This document shows, in pieces, positions 24,451 to 25,568 of a stretch of 25,568 nucleotides of DNA. The translations under genes and the position numbers were made by a program. Source of the stretch: Gammaproteobacteria bacterium (GTDB taxonomy: Bacteria; Pseudomonadota; Gammaproteobacteria; Xanthomonadales; Wenzhouxiangellaceae); NCBI GenBank assembly GCA_003561495.1, contig PWWM01000110.1:1-25568 (forward strand). The letters are read 5' to 3'. Below the pieces are notes generated by a model that was not told the origin of the DNA, did no database searches, and was given only the letters and a program-made list of their open reading frames with translations. Each line of letters opens with the position of its first letter. Position 1 is the stretch's first letter.

Positions 24451-25568
24451 CCGCCCGCTTGGACAGTGTGCCGGCCCTGACCAAACGTTCTATGGCGCTG
24501 AACACCTCAAGGCGTCCAAACGGCTTTTGGATGAAATCATCGGCGCCGACTCTTTGCAGGAAGAACTTCTCGATGGCGCCGGAGTTACCGCTGATCATGA
24601 TGACCGGGATATGGCGGGTGCCGGCATCACCACGCAATCGCCGTAATGTGCGAAAACCGCTCAAGTCCGGTAGCACGATGTCGAGAATGATCAGGTCCGG
24701 CCCATGCTGGTCGGCCATCTCGAGACCAGTAGTCGCATCTTCAGCCAGAGAGACCCGATAGCCGGACTGGCTCAGCATGTGCTCAAGCGTTCTGCGAATG
24801 GTCAGGGCATCATCAATAACCAGGATTTTCGTCCCCTTGGGCGCATCGACCCGGGGACGCCGACGGCGCTCCTTGAAGGTGGGCTCATCCGGCTCCGGAC
24901 TCGCGGAGACCCTTTCAGCCTTGGCGAGGATTTCGGGCAGCTCGCGGGTCAGGTCGCGGATGCTGGTTCGCCCGAAGCCCTCGGGTAGTGTCGTGATGGA
25001 AAACTTTTTTCCATCATGACTTCCGGAAAATTCATTCAAGTCAATCTCCACCCCGAATTCGGTCCCCTTGCCGCGCCGGTGCAGTTGACGAACCACCGGC
25101 CAGCTGCCTTTCGGGGATGCCTGCATGGCCACCGCGATCCGGTCATCCGGCAAGCGCACCAGGGTGCCTGGCGGAGCGACACCTAGGAATCGACAGAAAG
25201 CCTCGGCCAAGGGGGTGTCGAACTGCTGTCCGCGAAGCTTCCAGATTTCGCCAAGCGCCTGCTGATGCGTCAATGCCGAGCGATGAAAACGAGTCGAAGT
25301 CATGGCATCGTAGGCGTCCAGAATGCCGATCAGCAAGGCAAGATGCGGTATGCCATCGCGAGTGAGACCCTCTGGATAACCTTTGCCGTCGGGACGCTCA
25401 TGGTGATACAGCACCGCTCTTGCCACCGCTGAAGGTACGCTCTCATTCTGTGACAGCAACTCATACCCGAGGCGGGTGTGCAAGCGCACATGGTCACTTT
25501 CGGCCTTCGAAAGCGGGGTTTCCTTGTTGAGTACCCTGAGACTGACCCTGACCTTGCCCAGGTCGTGC
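24443..25568 (-). CDS. HD-GYP domain protein with C-terminal receiver, 5' end outside window
   Basis: The frame runs off the right edge; the GTG at 25489 is internal, because in-frame codons upstream of it encode H-D-L-G-K, the metal-binding HD motif. The visible 374 residues contain the rest of the HD-GYP domain: Y-H-H-E-R-P-D-G-K-G-Y-P, then D-A-Y-D-A-M-T. A small beta-rich segment follows (P-P-G-T-L-V-R-L onward), then a linker rich in Glu/Pro/Arg, and a complete receiver at the C-terminus with acceptor Asp encoded at 24682-24680 (L-D-I-V-L-P) and a Q-K-P lysine. HD-GYP enzymes hydrolyse cyclic di-GMP. The metal and GYP motifs are intact, so activity is likely. A receiver placed after the HD-GYP domain is the reverse of the common RpfG order. 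Confidence 0.92.
   Translation of the reverse strand, partial: HDLGKVRVSLRVLNKETPLSKAESDHVRLHTRLGYELLSQNESVPSAVARAVLYHHERPDGKGYPEGLTRDGIPHLALLIGILDAYDAMTSTRFHRSALTHQQALGEIWKLRGQQFDTPLAEAFCRFLGVAPPGTLVRLPDDRIAVAMQASPKGSWPVVRQLHRRGKGTEFGVEIDLNEFSGSHDGKKFSITTLPEGFGRTSIRDLTRELPEILAKAERVSASPEPDEPTFKERRRRPRVDAPKGTKILVIDDALTIRRTLEHMLSQSGYRVSLAEDATTGLEMADQHGPDLIILDIVLPDLSGFRTLRRLRGDAGTRHIPVIMISGNSGAIEKFFLQRVGADDFIQKPFGRLEVFSAIERLVRAGTLSKRAAS

Overview
The window looks like a chromosomal segment from a high-GC gammaproteobacterium. SrkA, MltF-type transglycosylase and many Xanthomonadales/Chromatiales-like signalling proteins point that way, but no genus can be fixed from sequence alone. No tRNA, rRNA, CRISPR array, transposase, integrase or phage gene was seen. 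The region is gene-dense and dominated by signal transduction: two hybrid histidine kinases, a stand-alone receiver, a receiver-cyclase, a membrane Ser/Thr kinase, an HD-GYP protein with a C-terminal receiver, a GAF-fused ABC ATPase and a cNMP-domain patatin.

Layout. 1-2288 (+): the end of a TPR protein and a LysM/TPR lipoprotein. 2283-4698 (-): a Ser/Thr kinase with an inserted periplasmic sensor and HAMP-like segment, preceded by a secreted-type protein that lacks a proper N-terminus. 4699-5023: an AT-richer spacer with no gene. 5024-8261 (+): a TPR/coiled-coil lipoprotein and a MASE2-like/GAF hybrid histidine kinase. 8275-12894 (-): a tightly coupled operon reading cyclase, receiver, hybrid histidine kinase. 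13053-18439 (+): a tightly packed operon reading DevB-like adaptor, DevC-like permease, DevA-like ATPase fused to GAF, cNMP-binding patatin. 18433-19861 (-): a Glu/Leu/Phe/Val dehydrogenase split by a one-base shift in a run of eight C/G. 19996-22117 (+): MltF and a 2-oxoglutarate oxygenase. 22118-23332 (-): an unknown, probably outer-membrane protein. 23440-24450 (+): SrkA. 24443-25568 (-): an HD-GYP-receiver protein cut by the window end.

The most interesting unit is 8275-18439. A cyclase operon under two-component control sits back to back with an exporter operon. The last two products of the exporter operon, an ABC ATPase and a lipase-like enzyme, each carry a different type of candidate cyclic-nucleotide sensor: a phosphodiesterase-like GAF with an N-R...F-x3-D-E motif, and a CNB cassette with conserved Glu and Arg. 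This suggests a second-messenger circuit in which phosphorelay sets cNMP level and cNMP gates lipid export and lipid hydrolysis. Three residue-level clues lean towards cGMP, weakly. This is inference from domains and gene order, not shown function.

All five convergent gene pairs meet with between an 8-bp overlap and a 13-bp gap, so there is almost no room for terminators between them.
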